From Karstenula rhodostoma CBS 690.94 (lineage: Eukaryota > Ascomycota > Dothideomycetes > Pleosporales > Didymosphaeriaceae): DNA of 64,000 nt. The stretch is taken from positions 1,411,122 through 1,475,121 of the forward strand of contig MU001492.1 of the NCBI GenBank assembly GCA_010093485.1, written 5' to 3'. Of this stretch, positions 1 through 10,904 are shown piece after piece; position 1 is the first letter of the stretch, and every line of letters begins with the position of its first letter. Under the pieces are notes generated by a model. That model did no database searches. It was not told the origin of the DNA and saw only the letters and a program-made list of their open reading frames with translations. Both the position numbers and the translations under genes were made by a program.

Positions 1-1589
1 GATTTCGTCAAATCGTCGGCTGAATATCAACTGAGCCAGTAGAGCGCGAAATGCATCATGCGAACTATTGAAGCAACTCTGTCGGTCGAAGAAGAAAAAT
101 GCGAGAGAACATGGCTTGTTCGTCCTTCTGGAGATATGGTCTTTGAGATGATCAATGACGACCGTCGCAAGGGTCGTCTTTCCGTAGCCTGGTTTACCAT
201 AGAGGAAAAGGACGTTTGAGTTTCTCTGGACTGAGTTTGTGTTATTGACAAACTCAGCAAAGGTCGGGTGTGTTAGTAACCATTCTCCAGAGTCTTGAGC
301 TCTGTGGCTTCGCGCATGCTCGAATGTAGTTGCCCAAGAAGAAGCGGCTACCCTTTCTTGAAGTGATTTGATAGCAGCATCAACCTTAAACTTTTGATCA
401 GGCACTAGAGCCTGAAATTTGCCTTGCATTTGCTTTATGGACAGCTCCACCTGAGTCATCTGCGACTCCCAACGCTCATATAATGCAAGCGTGGTGGCGG
501 CTGAGACTGTTTGTAAGAAACCTTGAAGATCTTGAAACAACTGAGTATGCAACGCAAACTTCTCGATTATCTCTGCAAAGTGCGCATCGAATGGTTTCCA
601 GGCCAGGGAGCCCAGTCGTTTCAGTCGGTGTTTCGCCCCTGAAGATCATGTAAGACACTAATATTTGTACTCTCTCAGTAGGATATCAAAACGGACCTTT
701 TCCACGAGGGTTGAGGAGCATACATATGCGATGACAAAACTCCAGTATATCACTGTAGATGTACGCCAGAGCCTTCGCGAATCGAGGGATTATCTCCTTT
801 ACGTCATCGTTCTCACTTCGACGAAGACGATTGAGCAGTGATTCGAAGTTAGGTAGAGCGCTCGCTATACGAAATAGGGCGTTCTCGATCTTCGCTGCGA
901 AAGTGGTGTAGTTGGTTGCCATCTTACCAAATTCGTTAAAACATTGTAAATAGAGATTTTATCAACACCCTTACCATGAATATGAACCGGAGAGTTCCCC
1001 AGACTAGGCCTGCATACTCGGGATTGGTTTGGACGTATATGCCCACAACTTCAAAATAAGGTTCTAGCGCATGAGCAATGTTCGCGATCATCTGCAAGGG
1101 TTTTCGGATCTTGCTTGGCCGAGATAAACTGTCTTTGGCAAGATCATCAATCTCTTTGATCATACTTTTGGTGTCATGGAATTTTGCCAGATCCGCTTGT
1201 ATGTCTTGTGGGAGATTGGCCTTGTATGTTTTGTAAACACAGGCGAAGATGGCTTCTGGAGCACTTCACATCGTGTCAATAGGCTGGGACGTTCCAGTTA
1301 AAACGAGCGGATGAGACTTACCCATCAATGGAGATGCTATGCCCTGGATTAGTGGAGGCCATCGTAAAGTTTTGAGTAAGTTGGGTGCATGGCAGTCAGG
1401 TGTCACCACCGTCCTAGACGCATCGGCTCTAAAAGCCCTATGTCCTAGGAAGTATATTTGTGATTTTAGTAAAAGAACAGTAAGTAAGGCTTTAAGAGTT
1501 TCAGGGAGAAGTGGCGATTTGATGTGGCCAGCTGACAAGGCCAGACATGTATGTTTCTGCGGGGCTGACATACCATGTAACATCGGCAT
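1..1589 (-). CDS. STAND NTPase, DUF7708-like N-terminus plus NACHT P-loop (5' part, cut by window edge)
   Basis: Minus-strand gene whose 3' end lies beyond base 1. Modelled exons: 1589-1322, 1255-975, 922-697 and 638-<1. Introns have GT-AG ends and the frame is kept across all three joins. The second and third exons encode the helical N-terminal region typical of fungal STAND proteins (residues reading FACVYKTYKANLP, later NPEYAGLVWGTLRFIFM), which I equate with DUF7708. The last exon carries a P-loop, LYGKPGYGKTTLA, near bases 190-230, followed by the start of a NACHT-type ATPase. Such proteins are usually nucleotide switches ending in ankyrin, WD40 or TPR repeats and are linked to non-self recognition or incompatibility; the sensor end is not in this window. 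The first exon is the weakest part: it has little family-like sequence and its ATG at 1589 is the first in frame, so the true start may differ. Next gene on the right is dib1 on the opposite strand. Confidence 0.75.
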
Positions 1590-2629
1590 AGCCACCCCCA
1601 CCAAGCACAGCCATTATAGCCAGCCTTCTGAACCCGCAATCTGTCGCTCGACTATATCTGTATAGCGTGAATATCATCAAATAAACGTACGCCGTTGTAT
1701 TTTGAGGCCAATAAGAGCGCTAGATATAATGAAAAAGTGAATAATGGCCCCAAAAAATTGTTTAATAGGCTATAAATGCAATGGATGATCGCCAACTTCT
1801 AATCCCCATCCTCACGAGTGCGTCTCTCTACTCTAATATTGCAGTACCGGAACACATCATCATAATCAGAAATGATCTAACATCCACCTCAAAGGTAACA
1901 ACGCTTTCATGCTAAAACTCAAAGATTCGTACCTTCATGACGTATTGCATTAGCATAGCAGTATTTCTCTCCAACGTTCCTGACAGGTAGGTCTTCATTA
2001 GACACGTGAAGGGACGGCTTCGGAGATGAAAAAAAGGCAGCAAGGATCTGTGGATATAGCAAGAAGCGGCGCAGCATGATAGGTAGGCTATACGATAGTG
2101 AGAATTCGTATGTGTCTTCTATAACACGAGAAGCACCACATATGACAAATATGAGCCACGCGCCAGGCATAGTAACTAACATTCGAAGGGGTCGCGGTAA
2201 AGCAAGGCTCATACGATGAAGCTCTTATTGTGTTTCTATCCTGGGCACGACCACTCAACGCCTATTTATGTTTTTGACAGCCACTAAGTTCCTATACTGC
2301 GTTTTGCCTCGGCTTCCAAAAGCGCGCAAAGGGTCCCATTTGACCACTCAACACCAGCCTCTCGAGAGGCTTCATTCTCCAGTCCGAGGGCACTGCCTAT
2401 GTGTTGCCCTCACCACATGCAAGTAAGCCGGAAACAACGGCTTCCTAGATGTTCACCGGATAGGGCAACTTGACAGATTCGGCTTAGCCCATCTCTAAGT
2501 GGTCGCTTCCCGATTAGGAAGACCATTTGGCAACCGCGTTTGCTGCCAAAAACAACGTAAACAATCGTAACTATTCATAGTTACAAGTCTTCGAATAACA
2601 CCAACCCTGCACCACCGCCTCCCACCAAA
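1590..2629. other. Intergenic stretch with one weak ORF
   Basis: About 1 kb between the divergent STAND and dib1 genes. I see no convincing gene. A minus-strand ATG ORF of 97 codons (2212-1919) has a hydrophobic start and a possible donor (GTACGA) near its end, but no recognised motif and no convincing downstream exon. The 3' part (about 2213-2629) should contain the dib1 promoter and 5' UTR. Confidence 0.5.
1919..2212 (-). CDS. Doubtful 97-codon ORF with hydrophobic N-terminus
   Basis: ATG-initiated open frame with a hydrophobic segment at about residues 10-27 and a second weakly hydrophobic stretch near residues 40-60. The C-terminal codons run into a splice-donor-like GTACGA, so it might be a first exon, but I found no matching coding exon downstream on the minus strand. 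I do not recognise the sequence. It may be a gene remnant or chance. Confidence 0.2.
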   Translation of the reverse strand: MSLALPRPLRMLVTMPGAWLIFVICGASRVIEDTYEFSLSYSLPIMLRRFLLYPQILAAFFSSPKPSLHVSNEDLPVRNVGEKYCYANAIRHEGTNL

Positions 2630-3190
2630 ATGGGCTCCATCGTCCTCCCGCACTTGCATTCAGGCTGGTACGTCACCACCTCCCCAGAATCCTCTCCACC
2701 TAACCCTCTCCACCTAACCCCACACCAGGCACGTCGACCAAGCCATCCTCAGCGAAGACCGCCGCATCGTCGTCCTCCGCTTCGGCGCCGCCGGCGCACC
2801 TCCCGTCATGGCCATGGACGAACACCTGTACAAGATCGCAGACAAGATCAAGAACTTCGCCACCGTCTACCTCGTCGACAACACAGAGGTCTCCGACTTC
2901 AACGCAATGTACGAGATCTACGACGAGTGCACCGTCATGTTTTTCTGGCGGTGAGTCGGACGGAAGAAGATGGTCCGGGGGATGGATGGATGGATGGGAG
3001 AGGCTGATGAGGTGGCAGGAATAAGCATATTCAGGTCGACTTCGGCACGGGGAATAACAATAAGATCAACTTTGCGGTGGGCAGCAAGGACGAGCTGGTT
3101 GATATCATCGAGACGGTGTATCGGGGCGCGAGCAAGGGGAAGGGACTCGTGGTGTCGCCCAAGGACTACTCGACGAAGTGGCTCTACTGA
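2630..3190 (+). CDS. dib1: U5 snRNP thioredoxin-like protein Dib1/Dim1 family (divergent)
   Basis: Three exons, 2630-2667, 2729-2950 and 3019-3190, give 143 residues, the normal length of the Dib1/TXNL4A family. The first intron has CCTAACCC branch-like sequences and a CAG acceptor; the second starts GTGAGT. Family marks are clear: LPHLHSGW then VDQAILSE at the N-terminus, FRNKHI-like FWRNKHI, GTGNNNKIN, DIIETVYRGA and a VVSPKDYSTKW ending. The protein has a thioredoxin fold without redox cysteines and sits in the U4/U6.U5 tri-snRNP, where it is needed for pre-mRNA splicing. The odd point is the segment after RFG: family members I recall read HDWDP or RDWDP there, while this one reads AAGAP, with no gap. 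It may be the sole copy that has diverged, or a second, faster-evolving paralogue. Confidence 0.93.
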
Positions 3191-3605
3191 TGTTGGCGCG
3201 GATGGAGAGTGAACGGGCTGTCGATAGCGAGACCAGGACTCAGGCCCGATGGGGCGGACGGGAAGGTACCTGTCCGTGTTCGAGACTGGAGACTTGACAT
3301 GTGGCCAAGGTAATGGTACCTACCAAGTCATCGGCCATATCCTGCAAAAAGTCACATTTGACGCTCCACAGACCAGTAGTAAAATATGGCAAAATGCATG
3401 TTCAAATATCTACAAACTAACCCCCAACCTAAATGTCTAGCTCCAACCAGTGGTATAATAGACAGAGACAGCGTACAGAAGGAAGACCCTACCGCTCTCC
3501 CAACGCCATGCGCCATGCCCCTTGTCCTTACAATGCTCATCCATGCAACGCTAAAACGAGCCAAAGCCCCCGTCAAAAACGACGAACAATATCGCCGAAG
3601 CGCTC
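3191..3605. other. Convergent 3' intergenic spacer
   Basis: About 415 bp between the 3' ends of dib1 (plus) and sec1 (minus). Several short overlapping open frames occur on both strands but none is family-like. It should hold the two 3' UTRs and poly(A) sites. Confidence 0.6.
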
Positions 3606-6007
3606 CTATGACTTTGACGAACTAAAGAAATGATGCTTCTTTTTCTTCTTCTCCTTTTCTTCCTTGCCGTGTTTTCCTGGCGGTGCAGGTGGCGGCGCAG
3701 GCTGTCCTTGTGGCCGCGAATTCAACGACATGTTGGCCATACTTGCAGTTGGCGGCATACCGCTGCCGCCAGGTCGCGATGGGAGACCGCCTGGGATATT
3801 GGGTCTCGCGCCTGGGACGCCAGGCCTGAGACCCGCTGGGGGAGGTGCGGGCTTGGGAGGCTCTGGTTTTTCAAAGAGATGCGCCGGTGCTTTTGGTGGT
3901 GGCTGGTCAGCTGGTAACCTTAGATTTCGGCGGCCTTGGCTCAGGTCCCCGATCTGCCGGAGGTAAAGACCGGGGTTCATCATGTGCGAGGTGACAAGGA
4001 AAACATCCCTCGACGTCTTCTCGGTGATCTCGTAGCACGCGCGCGCTTCCGAGTATGTTGCTCCGCCTGCCATGAAAACAATGATGCGCTGGCGGGGTTC
4101 CACGCTTGATGACTTTGATTTTGCCCACGTCGGCTTTGCAGAGCGCAAAGATGATGCGGGTGCGAGATCGTTCATTCCAGAATCTTCGGGGCTTCCTTTG
4201 GTATATGGGAATATATCTTGAGGAACACGGCCAACAATATGCTCTTCTAAGACTTCTTTGAGAACGGGTTCGTAGCGGGATAGGGCATATTCCTCCGCAT
4301 CGGCCAGTGGAATTGTTTTTCGCGGGAAGAGGGGAGGGGTTGGTTCGCGCTTATCCTTAAGCCCTCGAGTTGTGTGTGCGCCTAGGGACTCAAGATTTCT
4401 GACGACGGCACCGTCTTCAAGAGGTAGTTGCGCGTGTAGAAGAAGTTTGGTGAGGTCAGCTGGAAGAATTCCTTCCCTGTATAGGACGTATAAGGCGATA
4501 AGGCGAAGTCGGTCGCTAGATGCAACTGCGTCTTCATCCAAGGTGCGAATAACTTGATCTGCCATGTTCTTAGCTTTCTTGTACTCTTCGTCCAGCCCAG
4601 TAGCGAGACACTACGAAAGGTTAGCGAGTTATGACCATGAAAATTGCCTAGAGGCGTTCACCTGTTCGACCGAGGCCAGATCTGGAAGCTTTTGTTTCTG
4701 GAAAATATCCATGCACTCTTGGGCCATGCTGATGTTGAGCGAATAGGCCTCCTTCGTCTGCTGGAACTGAGGCAGACCAGCCATCATATCCTTGATCGCA
4801 TTCAGTCCGTTCATTCCACCAGCATTCGCGGCGTCCTGATTGGTGAAGTGGGGGTTGTCCGCGATAAACTTTTGGAAATCGGAGATTAATTTGTCGATGG
4901 TGTCCTTCATGTGTCGGTGGCGGTACTCGACCCAGATCTTGTCTTTGTCACTGATCTCCATATCCTTCTCTTCCTCTCCATTCTCGTCGGCGATGACAGT
5001 TCTATAAACAACCTTGTCCCCTTCTTGCAGACGAAGCAGATCGTGGACCATGGCCTGATATGTGAACTCGTGGAGGAGCGGCGCAAAGAGATCCATGGAG
5101 CGGTCGGTGATGTAAAGAGCACCACGCGGGCGGTTCGATGGCGGAGGAAAGTCGGGGTTGTATTGTGCGTACATGTCAAGCTTTTCTTGGGCGAACCGAG
5201 CAAGATGAGAGCAGAGGACGCTGGCTTCGTGGGTAGGGGCACGTGGGCGGTAGTAGCGAATGATGGGGTACTCGCCGAGCGCAACACAGACACCGACAAT
5301 CTTCTCAGCCACCTCCTCCATGTGGTGTTTGACGAGGTTGTTGCATTCGGAATGGAAGAGTATCGGAAAACTCCAAGGGTCCTTGAAGGTTACGAGGTGC
5401 GACTCGCGCGGGTGGAAGTCGAGGTGCATGACCTTGAAGGAGCGGATCTGCTGCTGGGACATCTGGGAGCGTTCCAAGCGCTCTCGAAGAGGGCCCGCAG
5501 GCACTGTTACCAGTCAATACACCTTCTCCTGCGACGTTGCGGTGCCTTCCTACGTGTGGTCCATATCAGGAATGCGCCTTTGTATCGCCGGCGTTCGAAG
5601 TCGGCCATGAGGCAGTCTATGATGTGCGGCTTCGGGGTGAGAAAGTAGACGGCATCGGTGTCGGGCTGCGCCTGACGCCTGTCCTCGATGCGCTCGATGT
5701 CTGTGGCGTCTTAGCACTAGGTCTTTCCCCGCCGAGGCTGGACGTACTGGTGATGTTGGAGTCGAGGACGTCATCTTCTTTGACCACATTGTCGATGAGC
5801 TTGCGGCTTTCCTCGTCTGTGATCAGGACCTTCCACTGCGGAGCGTCAGCATCGGGCGCGCAGAGGCGGCGGGGGGGCATACGTCTCCGCGGGTCGTGTT
5901 GCGGATGATGTTGAGGATTACTGGGCAGCGCGTTAGTCGTGCAGGCGTGTCTTGGAATACGAGGGCGGCATACAGTCGCGCTGGATGTCTATGAGAGAAA
6001 CCCCCAT
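3606..6007 (-). CDS. sec1: Sec1/Munc18-family syntaxin-binding protein, exocytosis
   Basis: Six exons on the minus strand: 6007-5974, 5920-5883, 5835-5748, 5700-5554, 5503-4662 and 4610-3606, giving 717 residues, close to fungal Sec1. All joins keep frame and have GT-AG ends. The start MGVSLIDIQRD is the conserved SM-protein start; then follow WKVLITDEESRKLIDN, FLTPKPHIIDCLMADFERRR, RESHLVTFKDPWSFP, GEYPIIRYYRPR, RPRGALYITDRSMDLFAPLLHEFTYQ (here spread over about residues 230-260) and ATYSEARACYEIT with a DVFLVTSHMMNP stretch in the C-terminal domain. The last about 100 residues are Pro/Gly-rich and end in a Lys-run and HHFFSSSKS, a usual tail in filamentous fungi. Sec1 binds assembled SNARE complexes at the plasma membrane to drive fusion of secretory vesicles. 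It is divergently arranged with suv3. Confidence 0.95.
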
Positions 6008-6449
6008 GCTGAAGGAGCTGTTGCGGGACGTGGCTAACCGTGGCGGGGCTGCGACAGCTGCGGCGGCAGTCCAGTTACGCGACGTTCGGCGGCTGGAGGA
6101 GCTGCAGGAGGAGCTGTAGGAGGAGTGTACAGCGCACGGGGGGCAAGTGTGCGGGAGCGCAGCAGCAGCAGCAACGTGGAAAGGACGGCGCAAGGAGCGA
6201 CAGGCTGCTATGAAGCGGCGAGGAGACTGTCGTGTCTCGAAGTGGAGCAGCTCGGAGGTCCCCCAGTGCTCCGAGCAGGCAGCCGATTTTCCAACAATTA
6301 TCAGATGGCGGCCTTGGCTTCGACCCCAGGACGGACACTTTCTCGATACTCTTCCTGGGCCTGCGAGCTGCCCGCGCATTGCCGCCTGTTATTGAGTGCG
6401 CGTCTCTCCAAGTACCAATTGATCATTCGCGCACCCAGGCCCAGCTGGA
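6008..6449. promoter_or_regulatory. Shared divergent promoter region of sec1 and suv3
   Basis: A 442-bp GC-rich interval separates the two start codons, so it must contain both core promoters and 5' UTRs. It holds short GC-rich runs such as repeated GGAGGAGCTG-like units near 6095-6122 and CAGCAGCAGCAA near 6163. No clear TATA box. Long open frames crossing it on both strands reflect its GC content and are not supported as genes. Confidence 0.5.
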
Positions 6450-8764
6450 ATGCCTGCGCTGCCCGCGCAGCGCGCCTCGCTGTGTCTCTTTTGCAAATTC
6501 GCCGCCCGAACGCGCCTGCAGCCCCAGCGCCTCCTGCCGCGCACCCAGGTCGCCCATCGCTCTGGAGCAGCTCCAGGAAGGAAACCCCCCAGATTTCACG
6601 ACGTTGCGGACCGCCGTGTTCGCGCTTCACAGGCCCAGACTACCCGACAGGACCTCAAAGGAAAGGTAGCGACGTCAGACTGCTGCTTATGCGCCTCTGC
6701 TAACGGGAATAGAATGTCTTCAATCCGGTCTACAGAGATGGCCGTCCCGGTAGAGGCCATCCAGACTTCTTCCAGTCGGTGCGCAACCAGATGGAGACGC
6801 TGAGAGCCGACCTCGCCGAGCCCAGTTTCCTCCAAAGCCTGCACATGGACCGCCACACCTTCGATGGAGAATGGGAGACATTCGAGCGCGCCGTCAGCAT
6901 ATGGATCAAACAGGGATCGCCCGAAATCCTAAGCCTCGCCCGAGGTGGTTTCAGAAACAACAAGAAGAAGGCCTTGGAGAGCCGGCTGCGGTACCTGTTC
7001 TACGCACATGTCTACGGCGGACGCTTCACAAAGGCCGAAAAAGAGAATCAGAAACAAGTCGCCGACCTCCGCTACCCTGCTGAATGGTATCCTGCAACAA
7101 GAGAAATTCCCCGAACAGTACATCTCCACGTTGGTCCTACCAACTCCGGGAAGACGTACCACGCCCTCAAGAGATTGGAAGAGGCGGATAGGGGAATATA
7201 CCTGGGCCCACTTCGGCTGCTCGCTCACGAAGTATACACGCGCTTGAATGCAAAAGGAAAACCTTGCGCTTTGGTGACTGGAGAGGAACAGCGCGTGCCA
7301 GATGGCGACGTCAAGATGTGGAGCTGCACTGTCGAGATGGCTCCGCTCAACACCCAGCTTGACGTCGCCGTCATAGACGAAATTCAGATGATTAGCCACA
7401 GCGATCGAGGGTGGGCGTGGACGTCGGCTTTCTTGGGTGTTCAAGCGCGCGAAATTCACCTCTGCGGCGAGGCACGAACGGTACCCATCATAAAGGAACT
7501 TTGTGCCCTCGTTGGGGACAAAGTCGAGGTCCACGAATACGAACGACTTACTCCGCTGAGAGTAGCCGACAAGAGTTTGAATGGCTCTCTGAATAAGCTC
7601 GAGAAGGGCGACTGTATTGTTGCATTCTCTGTACTGGGTCTCCATGCGCTGCGGAAAGAGGTGGAAACGAAAACAGGGAAGAAATGTGCCATTGTGTACG
7701 GCAGTCTACCGCCCGAAACGAGAGCTCAACAAGCTCGTCTTTTTAACGATCCAGATAACGACTACGATTTTTTGGTTGCCAGCGATGCTATAGGCATGGG
7801 ACTGAATCTGAGCATCAAGCGCGTTATCTTCGAATCCACCATGAAGAACAATGGCTCTGACTTGGTACCATTGAAGATCTCCGAAGTCAAACAAATTGGC
7901 GGCCGTGCCGGTCGGTACCGGTCTGCACACCAAGCTGTCACAGCAGACACAATTGCAAAGTCGGATTCCGCAGTTGACCCAGTGATAGGCTTAGACGACG
8001 TGAAGGGAGACGTCGTTGAGGAAAATGCCGTCGCGATACCGCCAACCGTAGGGTTCGTTACCACTTTGGACCGCATTGACTTCGACTATCTTGCGTCAGC
8101 CATGGACCAGGAGCCCGAGCCGATCGAGACGGTGGGCCTCTTTCCCCCGGCGCTGATTGTGGAACGATTCGCAAACTACTTTCCTCCCGGGACGCCTTTC
8201 AGCTACATCATGCTTCGCCTGCACGAGATATCAGTCGTCCACCCGCGCTTCCATCTCTGCGCCCTGAAAGACCAGCTTGCGATCGCAGACGTGATCCACG
8301 AGGTGAAGAATCTATCCATCACGGACCGCATCATGATATGCTCTGCTCCAACGAACATGCGGGATGAAGGAGAGCGCGAATTTCTCCGCGTACTCGCCGA
8401 GTGCATCGCGGAAAACAAATCGGGCGAGCTCCTCGACTTGCCCAGTCTTCCACTCCATGTGCTGGACGAAGAGCCCACCGCCGAACGAAAATACTTGTAC
8501 AGTCTCGAACAGCTACACAAGATGATTGTTATGTACTTGTGGCTAAGCTACCGCTTCCCGCAGGTTTTTACTACCCGAAAGCTGGCAAACTACGTGAAAC
8601 AGTTGACCGAGGACGCTATCGAGCGCACCCTGATGCAATTCTCGTGGTCGGATGTCAGGAACAAGCGCAAAGAGAGGACGCGCGAGGCCATGCGCGAAAT
8701 GCGAGAGCAACAGATAGCGGCTAGAGAGGCCGAGGAAGATGCCCGAGTTGACCTGCTGCAATAA
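6450..8764 (+). CDS. suv3: Mitochondrial ATP-dependent RNA helicase Suv3
   Basis: Two exons, 6450-6665 and 6713-8764, split by a 47-nt intron (GTAGCG ... GCTAACGGGAATAG); the product is 755 residues. The first exon codes for an Arg- and Leu-rich, acid-poor leader that fits a mitochondrial presequence. The second begins NVFNPVYRDGRPG. Helicase marks: HVGPTNSGKT (Walker A, Lys about residue 219), VIDEIQM (DEAD-like motif II), HLCGEA (motif III), ASDAIGMGLN (motif V) and QIGGRAGR (motif VI). The Suv3 C-terminal region follows, with LPSLPLHVLDEEPTAERK and a basic and acidic tail. Suv3 is the 3'-5' helicase of the mitochondrial degradosome, working with the exoribonuclease Dss1 in turnover of mitochondrial RNA. 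An ATG at 6779 is inside the conserved region and is not the start. Confidence 0.95.
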
Positions 8765-10904
8765 ACGCGCGATATCTTAGGTGATAAGACATCGTTCAAA
8801 GATGCCGAATCCCTCATTTTGATGATGAGGGCGAGTACTACCCCGAGGAGCTTGATGATCTGGGTTCTACAACGCCAGACGCACAGCAGGCAACACAGCG
8901 ATTGTATAAATCTACTGGTGACCCTGAAAGGTCTCCTGCTGCTGTTGTACGCGATACATCGCAAACGAGGTTGTTATAAATATGTAATAACAGTGTAAAA
9001 ACATTGGAGAGGCGCACATCTTGGAGCACTCAGGCGTTGCAAATACCACGTCGCATTTCAAACGGCATGTCATGGAAAGATCAGCTGTTTAAGTAGAACT
9101 GTATACCACCAAATGTAACAACTACATCTTCCTTCTCGCTCCTGACGCCCTTGCTGGTGTAACCTTCAGCTACAGCATGGCTACTGCATGTCTGTCGTGC
9201 TGCGCCAAACTATCAGGCTACGCAACCAGCCGCACCTCGCCCCGTCACAATGTAATGATATTTCAAGTCATGGGGATTGGCTCACAGCACTCTTGCGCTG
9301 TCTTTCTCTTAGATGCGATTCTTCTTAGTGTCCTACCTTCCCGTATGCTTGCCAACCCTGGTAGCTAGGCCTGACGTTCTCGAAGGACGATGGCGTTGTC
9401 GTACCGGTCTCACCGTAAGACCTGGCTTTCTGTTGGCTGTATGCCCGGCCGTATCCTCGGAGAGGCAACGTCCGTGTCAGCCGACACTAATCAATCCTCG
9501 CGATCAGACCCTCAGCTAAGAGGGCGAAGACGAAAGCCTTATCAAGATGATATGGAATTCGCGACTCTAGACGGATCCTCTGCACAGGTCATGCAACCTT
9601 TGGGGCAAGAGTCTCAGCTACCAGAAGTCCAACATTCTCACGGAGATGCCCACATACATGCCAGCCCTGCCCCAAATGATGCAGACGTAATTCGACGGAA
9701 TTTTCGAATAATTCTGGCCGATGGAACAGTGATTTGTTGGGAAGGAAGAAAAGAAGATGTCGGCTTGGAGATGGTCCCGGATACCTCAGGGAACTATTCG
9801 GGAGGGGATCATCTTTGGACGAACCAGATGCGAAAAATCCCAAAAGCTTCGCTGAACACTACATCAGTCTTGCGCCATTGCCCCAATATCGGCATTTTGA
9901 CACTACGACGTACCTTTGGGGCCAGGATCATCACAGCAACAAGAACATTGCATGTGCTGTGCACTCGTGTCCCAAGCCTCGCTGAGAACCCTGTAGTCGC
10001 AATTAAAGGTACCCCTCTTGTACAATGGGTACGACATTGTGAAACATCCAACAGCTCGTGTCGCTCTGTTTTCGATAGCAGACAAGTGTCAATTTCTCGA
10101 CAATTGTATGGTTGAGTTGTTTAAAGCCTTGCTTCCAAACTTGCAGAAGGATTTTGTTGAGCAGTTACTCAGCCGTGCTAAAGCTATGATAATCAAGTCG
10201 GGCCCAAGTCAGTCATCTACCAGAGATGCTTCCTCGCCAAAGAGGACATCGTCCAGGTCGACATATTTGGGCGGGTTGGGCCACCACCTTGAATATCTCA
10301 CTCATGCCCTTCATCCCGACGTCAGTTTCGAAACACGTGACATATGATGAATAGGTAGAGGCTAACGAAAGTGCGCCCGCGTTAGCAATCCTGCTACAGC
10401 CAACGCCCCATACGCACATCGCACGAGCACGATGCCAAGCCAACTACTGTTCCTTCGCAGAGGGCAGAGTGATCAAAGATGAATATTAGATCGTGTTTGA
10501 TACACTACTGCGAGAGTATTTTCACGTATCCTGTATTAAAAGAATGCTCAACCTCCCAGATGTTGAGTGGTGCCCAGCTCGGCGGCACGTCATGACGGGG
10601 TTGCTGTTGAGAAGTTCTGCAAGACGACCGCAAGGACTCACGAACACGCCTAAGCGTTCAGGGGTGAATTGCGACCGACACGTGAGACGTGGGCTAAAAG
10701 GGGCCTAGTGAAATGAGCGTCAAATCCAGAGAGCCGGCGCTTCCGAAGCGCGGCCCAGCATCACCAACCCCGAGCTCGTCCTCGCCGCAGGCTCACCACG
10801 GCAACCCACAACACCACGCACCAGCCTCGACAGAACACACCTACCTCTTCGACGACCCCTCCAACCCAAGGCTCCGCGATCGCGAAGCACCCACCACCGC
10901 CGCG
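8765..10904. other. Intergenic stretch with a possible decayed gene
   Basis: About 2.1 kb between suv3 and kei1. The first 600 bp and the last 550 bp show nothing convincing; the latter should include the kei1 promoter. The middle (9390-10347) carries patches of protein-like sequence in different frames and is listed separately. Confidence 0.5.
9390..10347 (+). pseudogene. Unrecognised candidate gene or gene remnant in several frames
   Basis: An ATG at 9390 opens 241 codons, but the most natural protein-like reading appears to switch frames: the frame around 9800-9985 (reading DEPDAKNPKSFAEHYISL) and then the frame around 10020-10230 (reading ARVALFSIADKCQFLDNCM, then LPNLQKDFVEQLL). A donor-like GTACCT at about 9911 and an acceptor-like AAAG at about 10010 exist, but the phases I tried do not join. 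I do not recognise a family. It may be an intron-containing orphan gene I could not model, or a gene broken by small indels. Confidence 0.25.

Noticed and set aside
4911..5648. 245-codon plus-strand frame
   Set aside because: Antisense to sec1 and spans its introns; no protein-like content.
6125..6703. 192-codon plus-strand frame upstream of suv3
   Set aside because: It crosses the sec1-suv3 divergent promoter and the suv3 first exon in another frame; the frame starting at ATG 6450 is the one that splices in phase to conserved Suv3 sequence.
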